Positions 1 through 12,988 of a stretch of DNA of 64,000 nt are shown here, in pieces; within the stretch, counting starts at the first letter, position 1, and each line of letters starts with the position of its first letter. Below the pieces are notes generated by a model. It searched no databases. It was not told the origin of the DNA and worked only from the letters and a program-made list of their open reading frames with translations. Origin of the DNA: Ulota crispa (lineage: Eukaryota > Streptophyta > Bryopsida > Orthotrichales > Orthotrichaceae); contig OY987245.1 of NCBI GenBank assembly GCA_963920765.1, positions 11,486,727 to 11,550,726 on the forward strand. The letters run 5' to 3'. The position numbers and the translations under genes are program-made.

Positions 1-1194
1 GTATGAGTTAAGCATAATGAAATCTAATCTTTATACTTTCAATGCTATATTTTGTAATCATTATAGTCAAATTTATTGAAATTTCCTTTAAATGTTTTTT
101 GCAAATGGATAGTATGCTTACATATAAAAGATAAATGAAGGTTGATTATTTTTATTGGGTGCACTATAAACAATAATTAAAAGTGATTTGGAACAAATTC
201 ATGGCCTTCGGGCTTGAAGAGATAATGGCTAATTACCCAATCAATGAAATTTTTTTTTATGTGTAGAAACAAATTTTGTTTTCTCAGTTGTAATGCATTT
301 TATGCAATATAAATTTTTTACAACCAAATGCATGGTAAGTTAGTTTCATACATGCATGAAATTTTCATGCTCTATCTTTTGTTTAAATTATATCCCTAAC
401 AATTCGTAGCTTAAAATGTTTTTTAAATAATTAACTCATATAATGAAGCAATAAAAAAGAGTCCAAAGTTCAGTGCATTGAGTTTCTTATTATTTTATGT
501 TGTTAAATTTATGAGCATTTGAGGGATAGTTCATGTCATATGTTTCATTTGAAAGTTGTAGCACTATGTACAAAACAGATATTTATGAAAATCATAAATG
601 TAGATTTAAAATAAAAAAAAATGTAAACAAAAACTATAGTCATTCCAAAATGGATATACAATAATTTGGACTAAAACTTTTAAAAATTTTAAGTCCTAAA
701 AATACTTTTTTCATAATTTAGTTTGTTTATGTAGTCAAAATTTGGGCAAACTCAAATTATGTATATAAAACTTAAAAAGAAACTAAAAAAATATTTATAA
801 ATTATGAACTCAAGTGGGCAATAAGGATATAGAAGCAAATGAGTATTTTAAAAATTGAATTCATTGTTAAAGATTTTAAAGTTAGTTGTGATATTTAATG
901 GACTTATGCATAAGAAACTATTACACTAAAACTAGTATAAGAAAAAACCACATTCACTAAAAAATGACATTCAACATTTGTAAACTAATAGCAACAGCTC
1001 ACTTTGTTCATGCATACAAAAAATTCAAGGTAATTTATTGTAGTACTAAACTATAACCATTTATAATAAACTACTAACATATTTTTTGAAAAAATACTTT
1101 TAAAATATTGAACACCAACAAACATTTTTTATTTTATTTTTTGATAACTTTGTTTTATTTATGGTAATTGATTTTTGTGAGTGAAATGTTTAAA
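1..1194. other. AT-rich gene-free stretch
   Basis: Very AT-rich DNA with homopolymer runs and no open reading frame that resembles a protein. I see no recognisable gene, RNA or element ends here. Confidence 0.5.
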
Positions 1195-1198
1195 TTAA

Positions 1199-1377
1199 AA
1201 AATACATACAAATACATACAAATACATACAAATACATACAAATACATACAAATACATACAAATACATACAAATACATACAAATACATACAAATACATATA
1301 AATATATACAAATACATACAAATACATACAAATACATACAAATACATACAAATACATACAAATACATACAAATACAT
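1199..1377. repeat. 10-bp tandem repeat, about 18 copies
   Basis: The unit AAATACATAC is repeated head to tail about 18 times with almost no variation. One variant stretch near 1296-1312 has TATA-type changes. Open frames across it on both strands are artefacts of the repeat: they encode only monotonous Tyr/Ile/Gln/Thr or Cys/Met/Tyr/Leu patterns. Confidence 0.95.
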
Positions 1378-3000
1378 AATTATATGAAAATGAAATACAT
1401 GAATGTAGTAAAGCAACATTCTAAAAAGAAAAGATATATGTCATTTGTCATTTAATTCTAGTGTCAAAGATTGTAAATTTTAAATTTATAGCTCAATCTT
1501 AATTTCATTGTAGGATTCAAATACAAAATGGAATATAAAAATCACTATTATGAATTTCATACTATTTATTGAATAATATAAAAAAATTCTTAAAAATATA
1601 AATTTGGAATATTTTTTTTTTTAAAAACACAATCTAATCCTCCACAATAAAGTCTCCAAAACCATTTGTGCCAGTAAAAACCACTTTTTGGATTTAAAAG
1701 CTCCTTTTGCAATCACATCAATGACTAAAGATTTTTGTGTAGACTTTAAATTTTTAAATTTTTGGATAAGTGTAGTGTGATTATTGCTTAGAAAGAAAAT
1801 CCAAGGAATTTTCTGTATAGAAATTCTTAGATGGGGAAGGTCAAATTATCTACTGCTTTATATTTAGAGTTGCACATATAGTAGAAAAGACATTTATTTT
1901 GACATTAAAGGAAATAAATGCTATTTTAATTGATAAATTCTAGGAAAGTGTGAAGTGAAAATAGCTTGAGCTAGTAGTTAGTTTATCCCAATGTATAGAT
2001 ATAATGTGAGTGAGATCCTTGTCTTAGAGTCTAGAAGCCTAATGCCAATTTGTTTTTCTAGTCAATTTGTCATGTGTATGCTTATGCTTTGCCATACAAT
2101 CACCATATAGACATATATAGATGTACATACTTTTTATTTGTTCTTTTAGTTATGGGCAATTTATCTCCATTACTCAATAATTGACTTATGGTCTATTAGA
2201 ACACATGCATTTCTATTATCTAAATTTAAAGTCAATTTGGCTTTGTAAAGTGTGGTAGGGGATGTCAATTTATCTTTCTTGTAGCAATTGTTACAATTAA
2301 ATAGTCATTGATCTTTCTTTCTCCATCTCTAGAGTAATATACATTGAACAATTGGACCATACTACATGGTTATATTTAAATCATTTTAATTTATTTTATT
2401 TATAATCAAATTGTCATATCACAAAATCCCATTAATTAATTAATTCAAATTTTGCTTATCTCAATTTCAATTAGATTCAATCATGGCCATCTGACATTGT
2501 TAACATGGCATTGTCATATCATTATCATATCAACAAATAGATTTGCACTTCACATGTATTATTCTTTGTCAATTAGCTATCTTGTCTATGATGAGAAAAA
2601 TCAATAGTTGGATTTGTATAGATTTAAAAACATATGATGAAGTAGAAACACAAAAAAAAAAAATTAAAGAAAAATTTACCAAAACAAGATACTTGTATCT
2701 AAAATATATATTCAACATAAAGTCATCCTCCTAATTTTACCTCACAATAGTTTTTACCAAATTAACTTGAAATAATGTTCTTTTATTTGGTTTTATCTTT
2801 GGAATATAATGGAAGTTTCAATCTTTGGCAATACCCCATGTGATACAAAAGAAGCATACGTGTTGCCTTCAATACATTATAATGGGTGGGCACTTGCCAC
2901 ACCACCATAGAGCTACTATAGAGAGGCAGTCAAGGTAATCATCTTGGCATTTAGGGGATATTTACTACTTATGTATTGCATTACAAATGATATTTATACA
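1378..3000. other. AT-rich gene-free stretch
   Basis: No gene, RNA or complete element could be supported. Composition is AT-rich throughout, with short poly-A and poly-T runs. Confidence 0.4.
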
Positions 3001-3277
3001 ACACTAGATAGTGCTTTTAGGTTACTTTAACAATTAGGTTGCCCTACCATGGAAGGTTACTTCATGACTCATAGCTTGGCCACTTGGAGATTTATGCAAT
3101 TCTGTAAAAACTTAGATTTCACATGGTTTATAGCTTTGAAGCTGCTAATTTGTTTTTTCAAGACATTGTTGTTGTTAAAATTTTTTTATTGCAATAATTG
3201 ATGAAAATTATTGTATATTAGTTAGTATTTAAATGTTGAGAAATTAGTGTGGAGCAACGTAGATGCACTATTTAGTG
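3001..3277. mobile_element. R1 element, copy a (ACACTAAATATTGC ends)
   Basis: Short non-autonomous element. It begins ACACTAGATAGTGC and ends with the inverted form (GCACTATTTAGTG). The interior words (accatgg, cttggccacttgg, ttgttgttg, the aataattgatgaaaattattg motif) recur in the copies at 3279, 4330, 12329 and 12911. It lies head to tail with the next copy, one base apart. Superfamily not assigned. Confidence 0.75.
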
Positions 3278-3509
3278 AACACTAAATAGTGCATTTAGGT
3301 TGCCTTACCATGGAAAATTACCTTGTAACTCATTCCTTGGCCACTTGGAGACACATGTAACTTTTTCTATATTAGGGTATCACATGGTTTACAACATAGA
3401 TGTTGCTAGTTTGCCTCTCTATGGCTTTGTTGTTGTTGTTAGGCCCTTAAAATTTGTAAGCAATAATTATTGCTGAAAATTATTGTAGTATTAGTAATTA
3501 TTTAAAAAG

Positions 3510-3914
3510 GAAATTGCTAAAGCCACGCCCAAAATTACTAACGCCACACCCTTGTCAACATGTCATTTAAGAATATTGATGTTTTTTATTTATTTAAGTG
3601 GTTCATCATTCATTCAATCACAGCATTACTAGCTCCTTAAAAGAAAGAAGAACAAATACAAAATTTTGTTGAACATTTATTGCACCAGTGCTATTATTTT
3701 GATGTATTTTTGCTTGGAGCAATTCAAAAGTCCTATATTTTTATTTTCAAATTCAAGTACCTCAATTTTTTTTCAAATACAGCCTTGGAATGATAGAAGT
3801 GAAACAAATCTTTTGATCCATATCAAAAAAATCAACATTAAATTCTCACATTTCATATTCAAAGCACACCTTGGGATGTGGCATTAGCAATTTTGGGTGT
3901 GGTTTTAGCAATTC
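3510..3914. mobile_element. MITE with about 42-bp inverted ends (AATTGCTAAAGCCAC)
   Basis: The left end reads GAAATTGCTAAAGCCACGCC. The right end is its reverse complement with a few mismatches, and the match continues about 42 bp through the AAAATTACTAACGCCACACC region. The roughly 320-bp interior has no coding potential. It is inserted inside R1 copy b. Confidence 0.85.
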
Positions 3915-3964
3915 TCTTGTAAAATGTAAGAAAGAAATTAGTGTGGAGCAACCTAAATGCATTA

Positions 3965-4278
3965 AGGTAAGAACACCCATAAGCATTAGTGTCCCCATAA
4001 CAGTCACCTCTAAAATCTTGAAAAATTTGTGAAAGTAAATAGATGTAATTACAAGGATGGACAAGATGTGAACATGAAACCTTAGTGTTGGTTATGGGTA
4101 AAATGTCAGTTTGCTCTTTAAAAATTCACAACTTATTCTCGCAATATCCAAATAATACAATCAAAAGTGCAAACTTATTATTTTTCTGTTCCTAATAAGA
4201 TCTTATAATTTGCTAAATGTTTACTAATAGTCATCATGTTCAAAACCCTTAAACTAACGCTTATGAGTTTTCTTACCT
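3965..4278. mobile_element. AGGTAG element, family F1, copy A
   Basis: Ends are AGGTAAGAACACCCATAAGC and its near-perfect inverse, flanked by TA on both sides. The interior matches copies at 39501, 47791 and 54606 almost end to end. It is inserted in the right terminal repeat of R1 copy b. Confidence 0.9.
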
Positions 4279-4329
4279 TAAGCTTAAATATAATTAGTGT
4301 AAAAAATGAAGGCAATTGTTACAACTAAT

Positions 4330-4875
4330 TCAGTGCATTGAATATTGCTTTTACGTTGACTTACCCCAATAAGTTACCTCATGACTCATCACTTGGCTAG
4401 TTGGAGGCACATGCAACTCACTAAATATTTAAATTTCACATGATTTGTGAATTGAAAGCCACTAGTTTGTCTTTTTGTTGCTTCATTGCTGTTGATAGGC
4501 TATCTAAAAATGGTTTGGTGCAGTGATTTTTTATGAAAGAGACTATACAGTAGAACTCCTCTAAACCAATATCCTCTAAATTGATATCCTCTATAATCTA
4601 ATACATAACACAAATCTCAATGTCAGACCACGTTAGTCATAACCCAAAGTAATTAATTTAATAGTAGTAATGCTTCTTGGTGCTATCCAGGCACTAATCT
4701 CAAGGTCACTTTATTTACACTTCCACAAAACTAACTAATAACTTACTTAAACTAATCTAGTTCTTGGGATCCGGATCCCAGCCATAGGAGTTCTACTATT
4801 GCAGCAGTAAATATTTATATAGCGTGAAATGCGGAGAAATTAGTGTGGGGGCAACCTAAACGCAATATTCAGTGT
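4330..4875. mobile_element. R1 element, copy c, split by a pogo-like MITE
   Basis: A diverged R1 copy. The left end is blurred (CATTGAATATTGC); the right end, GCAACCTAAACGCAATATTC followed by AGTGT, is clear. The pogo-like element 4548-4797 interrupts it, and the two R1 halves are collinear with intact copies. Confidence 0.7.
4548..4797. mobile_element. Emigrant/pogo-like MITE
   Basis: Inverted ends AGTAGAACTCCT...AGGAGTTCTACT are perfect over 12 bp. The left end reads CAGTAGAACTCCTC and follows a TA. Directly inside are three imperfect copies of a TCCTCTAAANNNATA word. CAGTA-type ends, TA flanks and this internal pattern are typical of plant pogo-type (Lemi1/Emigrant) elements. About 250 bp, no coding capacity. 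Confidence 0.75.
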
Positions 4876-5729
4876 AGCGAATGAGATAGTGGGAAGGAGA
4901 TATTTAAAGGTCCGCGTCAGCTCCCGGTCAGCGATAAGTTAAAAAAATCTTCAAACACTTGTCAGTGGGAAAAGAGTTGTTTCCAAACTGGTTTTGATCT
5001 TCTCCTTCGCAGTTCCCATTCTCAGCCACATCATCCATTTCGGCGTCCATCGCCACTTGCTCCCCTCGCCCAAACCTCTCGCACAATCCACAAATCGCAT
5101 CGTCACGATTTCTTGTTGTAGTGGCAACACGAAAACCTTCACTGCGCTTCTGTTGAGCCAAATCTTGTCGAATTTGGCCGAGTAACGTGTTCTTTGTCAC
5201 CTCCGAAAGCAGAGCAAGAGTACCGCTACTTCTAAGCTTAGTCTTGCGTCCTCTTTGAATTGCAGCAGCAGCAGCAGAGGATTTAATTTGATACGGTACG
5301 TTGCTTCTTTTTGAAATTTATGCACTGTAATTTGAAATTTTTGTGGCTGATTGCTGGTTAGATTACAAAGTGGATTGACTACTGAAAATTGGCTGCGATT
5401 GAATTGTTGAAGGCTCTTGGATTTCTTAGTGTTATGTCAGCTAGAATTTTCAGTTGAAAGATCTTTATAAGCAAGTCTGAATAGACCGTAATGTAGGCCT
5501 AGAACAGCGTTTGAATGTTTACTTGCTACTGAATAATTTTTTACTTGCTATCCCTTGACGCGATTCAGCATTTGATGTTCTTTTTTTGAAAGCTTTTTGA
5601 ATGCGGATTTTTTTATTGCAGGTACGTGAAGCATAGCGAGTCGTTTTAAACAATTTGTCGAGATTTTCCAGAAGAACGGAGAGCCAGAAGTTCTATTCGG
5701 GCACAGGTCATTTCTGCAATCTATTTGTG

Positions 5730-5780
5730 ATGCAGGGCTGAAATATGAGAGCTGGAGTTGTGAATTCAGTAAACACTTAG
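5730..5780 (+). promoter_or_regulatory. Two upstream ORFs in the leader of the thioredoxin gene
   Basis: Two short ATG-initiated frames precede the main ATG at 5817: ATG at 5730 with a stop after 3 codons, and ATG at 5745 with a stop after 11 codons (ending 5780). They would lie in the 5' leader if transcription starts upstream. A probable leader intron (donor near 5297, acceptor tattgcag near 5622) would keep both in the mRNA. The effect on translation is inferred, not shown. Confidence 0.5.
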
Positions 5781-5816
5781 GGTTTAAAAAAGGGAGTGGA
5801 GAGAGGAAGGATAACT

Positions 5817-7688
<1,872 letters not shown>

Positions 7689-8941
7689 AAGTAGCTTGTG
7701 GTAGATGTATGATGTTGGTGCAAGTGGTGATAAATCTCAACGAAGAAAAAATCCCGTTGATTGATACAATTTAAGATGGTAAGGTGGTCGAGCATCTCAC
7801 TGCTATGTTTAGGTGAGCTGCTCTGTATTGTAGATCCTTTTGTTGGACTGAGGAGGCGCACAAGCCCTTCTCATGTACTCTATTGTATTTCTGTATTACA
7901 ATATTGCAAACAAAGCTTTTCTCACTGCGTCTGCGTCTTCTACTCGCACTTCATGTTTTTACATGAGCTAACAACAGTAGCCGAGGTAATTCTGCACTGT
8001 TAATGGTTCAGGAGTGGATAAAGGGTCACCCGTCCAGATTTGAGCACTCTGTACGGTACGAAAGGCGATGAAGTTCCTCCCCGAGTAGAAGGATCGCGGC
8101 CATTAGAGTCAATCCAAGGTTAGAGACTTTATTAAGCGCATGTACTCTCTCGTTTTTTAGTACCCCCTCTTTCCCAGAGTTTGCGAACCCAAGCTGGAAA
8201 AGCTCCAATATTTTTACCAAGGATTATAAAAGTAAAAACCCGTCCTCCGTTTCATCTCCTTCTATCCAACAGGCAAGTTTAGAGCCTTTCAATTCATATT
8301 TCAACACAGAATTCCTAACTCTGATCTTTTAGTGATAATATCCAAATTCATACAGGTGAAAATTTTGAGCTTTCTCACCCTAGATCCACATACCTGGAAA
8401 GATGGATAGATACTCAGAATCGATGGAAGCAAATCCTACGCCTAATAAAATCTCAACTTCAGATTGACTCTAATACAGGGTCTAAATTTCTGGCAAAATT
8501 TGAGAAGATTCCTGAAGTGCTTTTCATTTCCTCCGGATTTCCTCCAATGTCGAGGGGACAACAAAGCAATCTTTTGCCAAAAATTAAAACCCTGCTCTAA
8601 TATGCTGCAAATAAAACCATAAGAGTATTTATAAAGAGAAAATTCACAGGATATCCAAGGTGCTTCAGTTTCCTGCTCTTATTCGTCCTAAAGCGCAGAG
8701 CTTCTCACATCTTGAGTACAAGAACGCAAGCATTGATACGCAGCCATTTATTATAACCATCTACTGTAGTATGTAGTTACCGCCGACTGCTCACTGTGCA
8801 GCTACTAACAGTAAATGTTCAGCATTCACATAAGAAAAGTCTATACTTAACGCATACGTAGCAATGTCTGCAACTTGCTTATGTTCTGCTAACAAACATC
8901 ATGTATGGTCTGTACAGCACTGATGGGAGAGCATCGACGGG
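7689..8941. other. Convergent 3' region between two genes
   Basis: The thioredoxin gene (+) and the RING gene (-) converge here, so most of this is probably their 3' UTRs and terminators. Short open frames on both strands show no family resemblance. Confidence 0.5.
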
Positions 8942-10189
8942 TTAATGTTCCACGACGAGTTCAGCTCTGCAGATGGGGCACGCAGTTCTAGAGCAGGCGA
9001 GCCAAGACTGCACGCAATCCGCATGGAAAGTATGCCCGCAGGTGGTGGTGTGAGTCTTGGCGTGATCACCGGAGGCTTCAAATTTGTGGAAACAAATGGA
9101 GCAGGACTCGTCGATCGGAATCTGAGCGTGCGGGTCGTTCGTCGACACAGTCGGGATCTTCTTCGCCACCACGAGCAGCTTCTCCCACGGCACCATGTTC
9201 CCTCTTTGCAAGAAATACTCGTACTGGTTGGAAGCTTTGAACCATGGCGACACTATGTCACGACTGTTGCTCTGTTTCTCCATAGCCGGATACTCATCGG
9301 CTGTGATACGACCGAAGCAGTTCGTTAAAAAACTCGTGAGCTTTCGACGTTTCAGAACCCCGTTCGGAACGACGACAGCTTTGCGACCCTCGAACATCCA
9401 CGAGCAGCTCGTGAAGGAGCACGTTTTCACTGTCACAGTCTGCTTGCAAACTGGACAGGAAGCCTTCTCTATCGTCAGGTTCACAACCGTGAAGCCCTTC
9501 TGGCACACGACATTCTTTCCGTTGGCCAGGCAGGCTTCGTTGGTGCACTTCCCTTCCAAATTCAGCCCTTTACCGACCATCCGCCACACCGGGGCGGCCT
9601 TCGACCAAGGCAAAACTTTGAGCGCGCTCTGGTTCTGCAAGTCGGAGAATTCGATGATCTGCCCGGGAGCTCCGCCGCGGAGGCGCGTCAAGAGCTGCAC
9701 GGTGCTGTCGCGCTCCACGCCATAGTCGCTGAGCGTCTTCGTCACGGGCTCGGTGTCCGCCAAGTGCTTGCCGTTGTAGAGGAAGCGCTGGTACTTGGCT
9801 GGGATCTTCTCCAGCGCCTCGATTTTGTCCTTGAGCTCCTTCACGGTGCTGGTGTTGAGCGGGAGGTTCACCGTCACCGAGTTTCCCCCCAAGGACTTCA
9901 CAAAGAATATGTTCTCCCCGGACGTTGTGTGCACGGAGAATCGATAGTCGGCGTCGTCAAGGATCAGTGTTGACATTTGGCGGTTCTTTTCTAACTGCAC
10001 GCCGCGATACGCAATGTATGATACCACCCGTAGACCAGTTTGGGTCGCAATCTTCCTCTCTAAGTCCCCGACTGTCGTTCCCATGGATGACCAGCACCCC
10101 TCTAATGGCACGTCCAGAAAGCCTTTGAACTTCTTCTGGTCGGCGTCGACATGCGAGAATCGCAACACTCCTGTTGCAGGACCCTCCAT
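8942..10189 (-). CDS. Intronless protein with two ubiquitin-like domains, a Cys-rich module and a RING-H2 finger
   Basis: Single exon, 415 residues. A degenerate ubiquitin-like domain covers about 8-85. A clearer one covers about 94-173 and ends in LRGG at 170-173, like mature ubiquitin. A Cys-rich segment spans 207-270 (Cys 215, 220, 245, 248, 257, 262), including CPVC. A C-terminal RING-H2 finger has Cys363, Cys366, Cys384, His386, His389, Cys392, Cys404 and Cys407. RING-H2 proteins act as E3 ubiquitin ligases, so a self-linked ubiquitin-like/E3 function is inferred. I recall similar architectures with a GLNLEGKC-type module mainly in protists, fungi and rotifers. The gene is much richer in GC than its flanks and has no intron, unlike the other four genes; a retrocopy or old transfer is possible. 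The downstream stop and the full set of RING ligands argue it is intact. Confidence 0.9.
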   Translation of the reverse strand: MEGPATGVLRFSHVDADQKKFKGFLDVPLEGCWSSMGTTVGDLERKIATQTGLRVVSYIAYRGVQLEKNRQMSTLILDDADYRFSVHTTSGENIFFVKSLGGNSVTVNLPLNTSTVKELKDKIEALEKIPAKYQRFLYNGKHLADTEPVTKTLSDYGVERDSTVQLLTRLRGGAPGQIIEFSDLQNQSALKVLPWSKAAPVWRMVGKGLNLEGKCTNEACLANGKNVVCQKGFTVVNLTIEKASCPVCKQTVTVKTCSFTSCSWMFEGRKAVVVPNGVLKRRKLTSFLTNCFGRITADEYPAMEKQSNSRDIVSPWFKASNQYEYFLQRGNMVPWEKLLVVAKKIPTVSTNDPHAQIPIDESCSICFHKFEASGDHAKTHTTTCGHTFHADCVQSWLACSRTACPICRAELVVEH

Positions 10190-11597
10190 TGCTCCTATTC
10201 CACCACCTTGCAGTTCACAACCACCACCACAACCCCAAAATCACGGAATGCCAAAACTCAGTGACTTCCTCATATTGAACCACTACCGACATCCACAAAA
10301 CTCGCCAGGCCAACCAAACTCAGAAATTGCTCCCCTACACGATATGCAACACTTTTAGATTCTTAACTCCAACCACTCACCAGAGCCACTTCCTCCACAA
10401 TTCACCACAACCAGAACCCAACTGTCCCGATGCAAACCTCGGACCTCTAAATTCTTAGACACATGAACACACCGGATTCTACCCATACTGCTCATCGCAT
10501 TCCAAACAATCTCTACTAGAATACTAACATCTGGACACAAAGGCGATTAAAACAATGCAGTTTCACAAACCAAACCACGCAACCACGCCAGCCCAACCTC
10601 TGAAATGATTCTCCGACTCAAACGCAAGGTAACGTGCATCCCAAATCGAAGCACTTACAGGATCGGAGCACAGCACAGGTAGAGACTAGGAAGAGATGCG
10701 AAATGAGCTTCGAAAGCGGTAATGGTGAGCCCGACGTACTGTTGATGCGACGGGATGGGGAGGGTGAATATGCCGACGTTGTGCGCATTAAAGCTGGAGT
10801 CGGAGCCCCCGACTGCAGGTGATGACTCAAGAGGGGGAGGGGAAAGAGTCGGTCATGCATGCGGGGTGTTCCAGTCAGGGTCATGCACTTCCATCGCATT
10901 GTTGATCGCTGTCGGCGCTTGGTCGGCTGACTGTAATTAAGTGTCTGATCATGGCGTGGCGAATGGCGATCCTCGAAGACTCGGAGTGCTTTGTTTGTGC
11001 AGTGCCTGATCGGAGCCTTGGGCTTATCTGCTGAGCAGGCTTTGACTTGTTCCAACTGGCGCTTTAATTTGTTCTAGAAAACGATAAGTTTGTTAAAGAT
11101 TTGGAAGTGTCAGAGCCGTGTGCCAGAGCCTCTGTTTAAGTTACTGCGGCGGCGCTGGCTTTGTGATATCCAAGGTGATTTGCATCATTGTAGCCAAGTG
11201 GCTGAAAACAGTACTATGTATACCTTAAATTAGGCTGTTTGTTTGGATGTTTGTTATATTGAGATCTTTTGGATTGTATTTTCTTGTCGCATATTTGGTA
11301 TTTTTGGAAAGCTCTTGGCAAGGAGAGGTGCATGAGATTGGTTTTGTGGCATTTGGGCTTACAATAAGAAAGTTGTTGAATTTCAAAGTTTTTTATGGAT
11401 TAAAAATATAGAAAATTATTGATTGGTCAAAGACAAGTTCTATGTAAAAATAAAGTAGAGTACAAGTTTAATTGAAGTAAAATACAAGTTTAACCACGGG
11501 TGGCATGAGAAGATGGCATGGAGGCATGGGGGGGGTGAAATTGGGCCAATGGCATAGGGCTATACTAGTATGTGTTAAGTTACACTACAAATTATAG
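10190..11597. other. Upstream region of the RING gene
   Basis: Moderately GC-rich to about 11160, then AT-rich. It probably holds the promoter and 5' leader of the - strand RING gene. A 145-codon open frame on the - strand (10618-11055) resembles no family I know. I identify no specific binding site. Confidence 0.4.
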
Positions 11598-12240
11598 GAA
11601 AAACATCAAAAATGGGCTTGACAATTGGCCATATTTTGAAATAACCTTGACAATTAAAAATGTCAAAAATAAGCCTCATAACAATAGGCCTTGCAACTAA
11701 AGTGACTAAAACATTGTGTATGTTTATTTAGGGGAGTTGATATATGGACACAGAGGGGGCATAAATTTAAGATATTTATCATCAAAAAGCTAAATTTGGA
11801 AAATTTGAATTCAAATTTGGATTTAGAGAGCTTGATTTAGCCTAGAACCACAATGGAGGTTACAATTGAACAATGCCCAATGGAAAAGCTTAACAAGGGG
11901 GGTAAATTATGACTTTTATCCTTGTTTGTAAAAAAAGCTAAGCCTTTCCATTGGCTATTGTTCAATTATAACCTCTATTGTGGTTCCTAGGCTCAATCAA
12001 GATTTACAATCCAAACCTGGATTCAAATTTTCCAAATTCAGCTTTTTGATGGTAAATATCTAAAAGTTACCCCTCCATGTGCATATATCAACTCCTCTAA
12101 ATAAACATATGCAATGTTTTGGCCACTTTAGTTGCAAAGCCTATTGTTGATGTATGATGAGGTCTACTTTTAATATTTTTGAATTGTTAGGGTTATTTTC
12201 AAAATATGGCCAATTGTTAGGCCTATTTTTTATTTTTTCC
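11598..12240. mobile_element. Foldback element, about 300-bp inverted arms
   Basis: The left arm (11598 to about 11893) and right arm (about 11932-12240) are imperfect reverse complements over nearly their whole length, with a loop of about 40 bp. Matching blocks include ends GGAAAAAACATC-like/TTTTTTCC, CAATTGGCCATATTTTGAAA, TTTATTTAGGGGAGTTGATA and the CAATGG...AAGC block near the loop. No coding capacity. A weakly related block occurs near 49735-49870. Confidence 0.85.
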
Positions 12241-12328
12241 CCAAAATACACTAAATTTTCAAATTTAGCACTTTGGAATCACACTTCCAGCTCTAGCAAG
12301 CTCTAGCAAAAGTTTTGCTAGAGTAGCT

Positions 12329-12910
12329 ACACTAAATATTGCATTTAGGTTGCCTTGACAATTAGGTTGCCTTACCTTGGAAAATTACCTTGTGAGTCAC
12401 CACTTGGCCACTTGGATGTGCATATGACTCTTTAAGAATTTGAATTTCATATGGTTTAGGACGTGAAAGCCACCAATTTGTTGCCACCTTTGCTTTGTTG
12501 TTGCTAGAAATGACATATTCATTAAATTGGGAAAACCAGATCCTTAAGTTGTACTTCACCTTAAACCCATTTTTTCTCCTTAAACCATTTAAATGTGTGA
12601 TTCAAAGGTATCAGATTTGGTTTGAGCCACTGAGATTTTTTCCCTCGTAAATTCCTCCTCTCAGGTGAGGGCACGTGTACCAAAAAAATGCTGCTAAAAC
12701 CTAGAGCTTGGTTTAAGGTGATCACCTTAAACCTAGTTTATTTCCAAAATGGGTGTTTCTTCCCAAATTACCAAATATGGCGTTTAGACCTTTAAAATTT
12801 TGTTTATTGCAGTAATTCTAGATGAAGATTATTGTAGGAGCAATTTATACTCCAAGAGTGTAAAATGCCAAGAAATTAGTGTGGGGCAACCTAAATGCAA
12901 TATTTAGTGT
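12329..12910. mobile_element. R1 element, copy d, split by an F5 MITE
   Basis: Perfect family ends: ACACTAAATATTGCATTTAG at the left and its inverse, ending TATTTAGTGT, at the right. It is interrupted at 12508-12784 by an F5 element that left a TAG duplication. It abuts the next R1 copy head to tail with no spacer. Confidence 0.85.
12508..12784. mobile_element. F5 MITE, copy 1 (TAG target duplication)
   Basis: Inverted ends of about 23 bp (left ACATATTCATTAAATTGGG, right inverse of AACGCCATATTTGGTAATTT). TAG lies on each side (12505-12507 and 12785-12787). The core, with aaggtatcagatt, tttgagccact and ggcacgtgtacc blocks, matches copy 2 at 34364-34640. A 3-bp duplication suggests a PIF/Harbinger-type element, although TAG is not the classic TWA. 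Confidence 0.85.
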
Positions 12911-12988
12911 ACACTAAATATTGCATTTGGGTTGCTTTAACAATTGAGTTGCTTTACCATGGAAAGTTACCTTATGACTTATGGCTTG

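Larger units (their letters stand above)
3279..4300. mobile_element. R1 element, copy b, split by two nested insertions
   Basis: Starts ACACTAAATAGTGCATTTAG and ends near ATTAGTGT at 4300. It is interrupted by a 42-bp-TIR element (3510-3914), and its right terminal repeat by an AGGTAG-type element (3965-4278). Removing both restores an R1 copy of about 300 bp. Both insertions are therefore younger than R1. Confidence 0.75.

Noticed and set aside
1155..1455. Open frames on both strands across the 10-bp repeat
   Set aside because: Purely periodic translation of the tandem repeat.
4928..5200. 90-codon - strand frame ahead of the thioredoxin gene
   Set aside because: It lies in the GC-rich promoter/leader of the + strand gene, runs towards an R1 element and matches no family; probably chance openness.
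9195..9725. 176-codon + strand frame inside the RING gene
   Set aside because: Antisense shadow of the RING gene; the domain-bearing frame is on the other strand.
10618..11055. 145-codon - strand frame upstream of the RING gene
   Set aside because: No domain, low-complexity Ser/Pro/Arg content, probable leader or promoter DNA.
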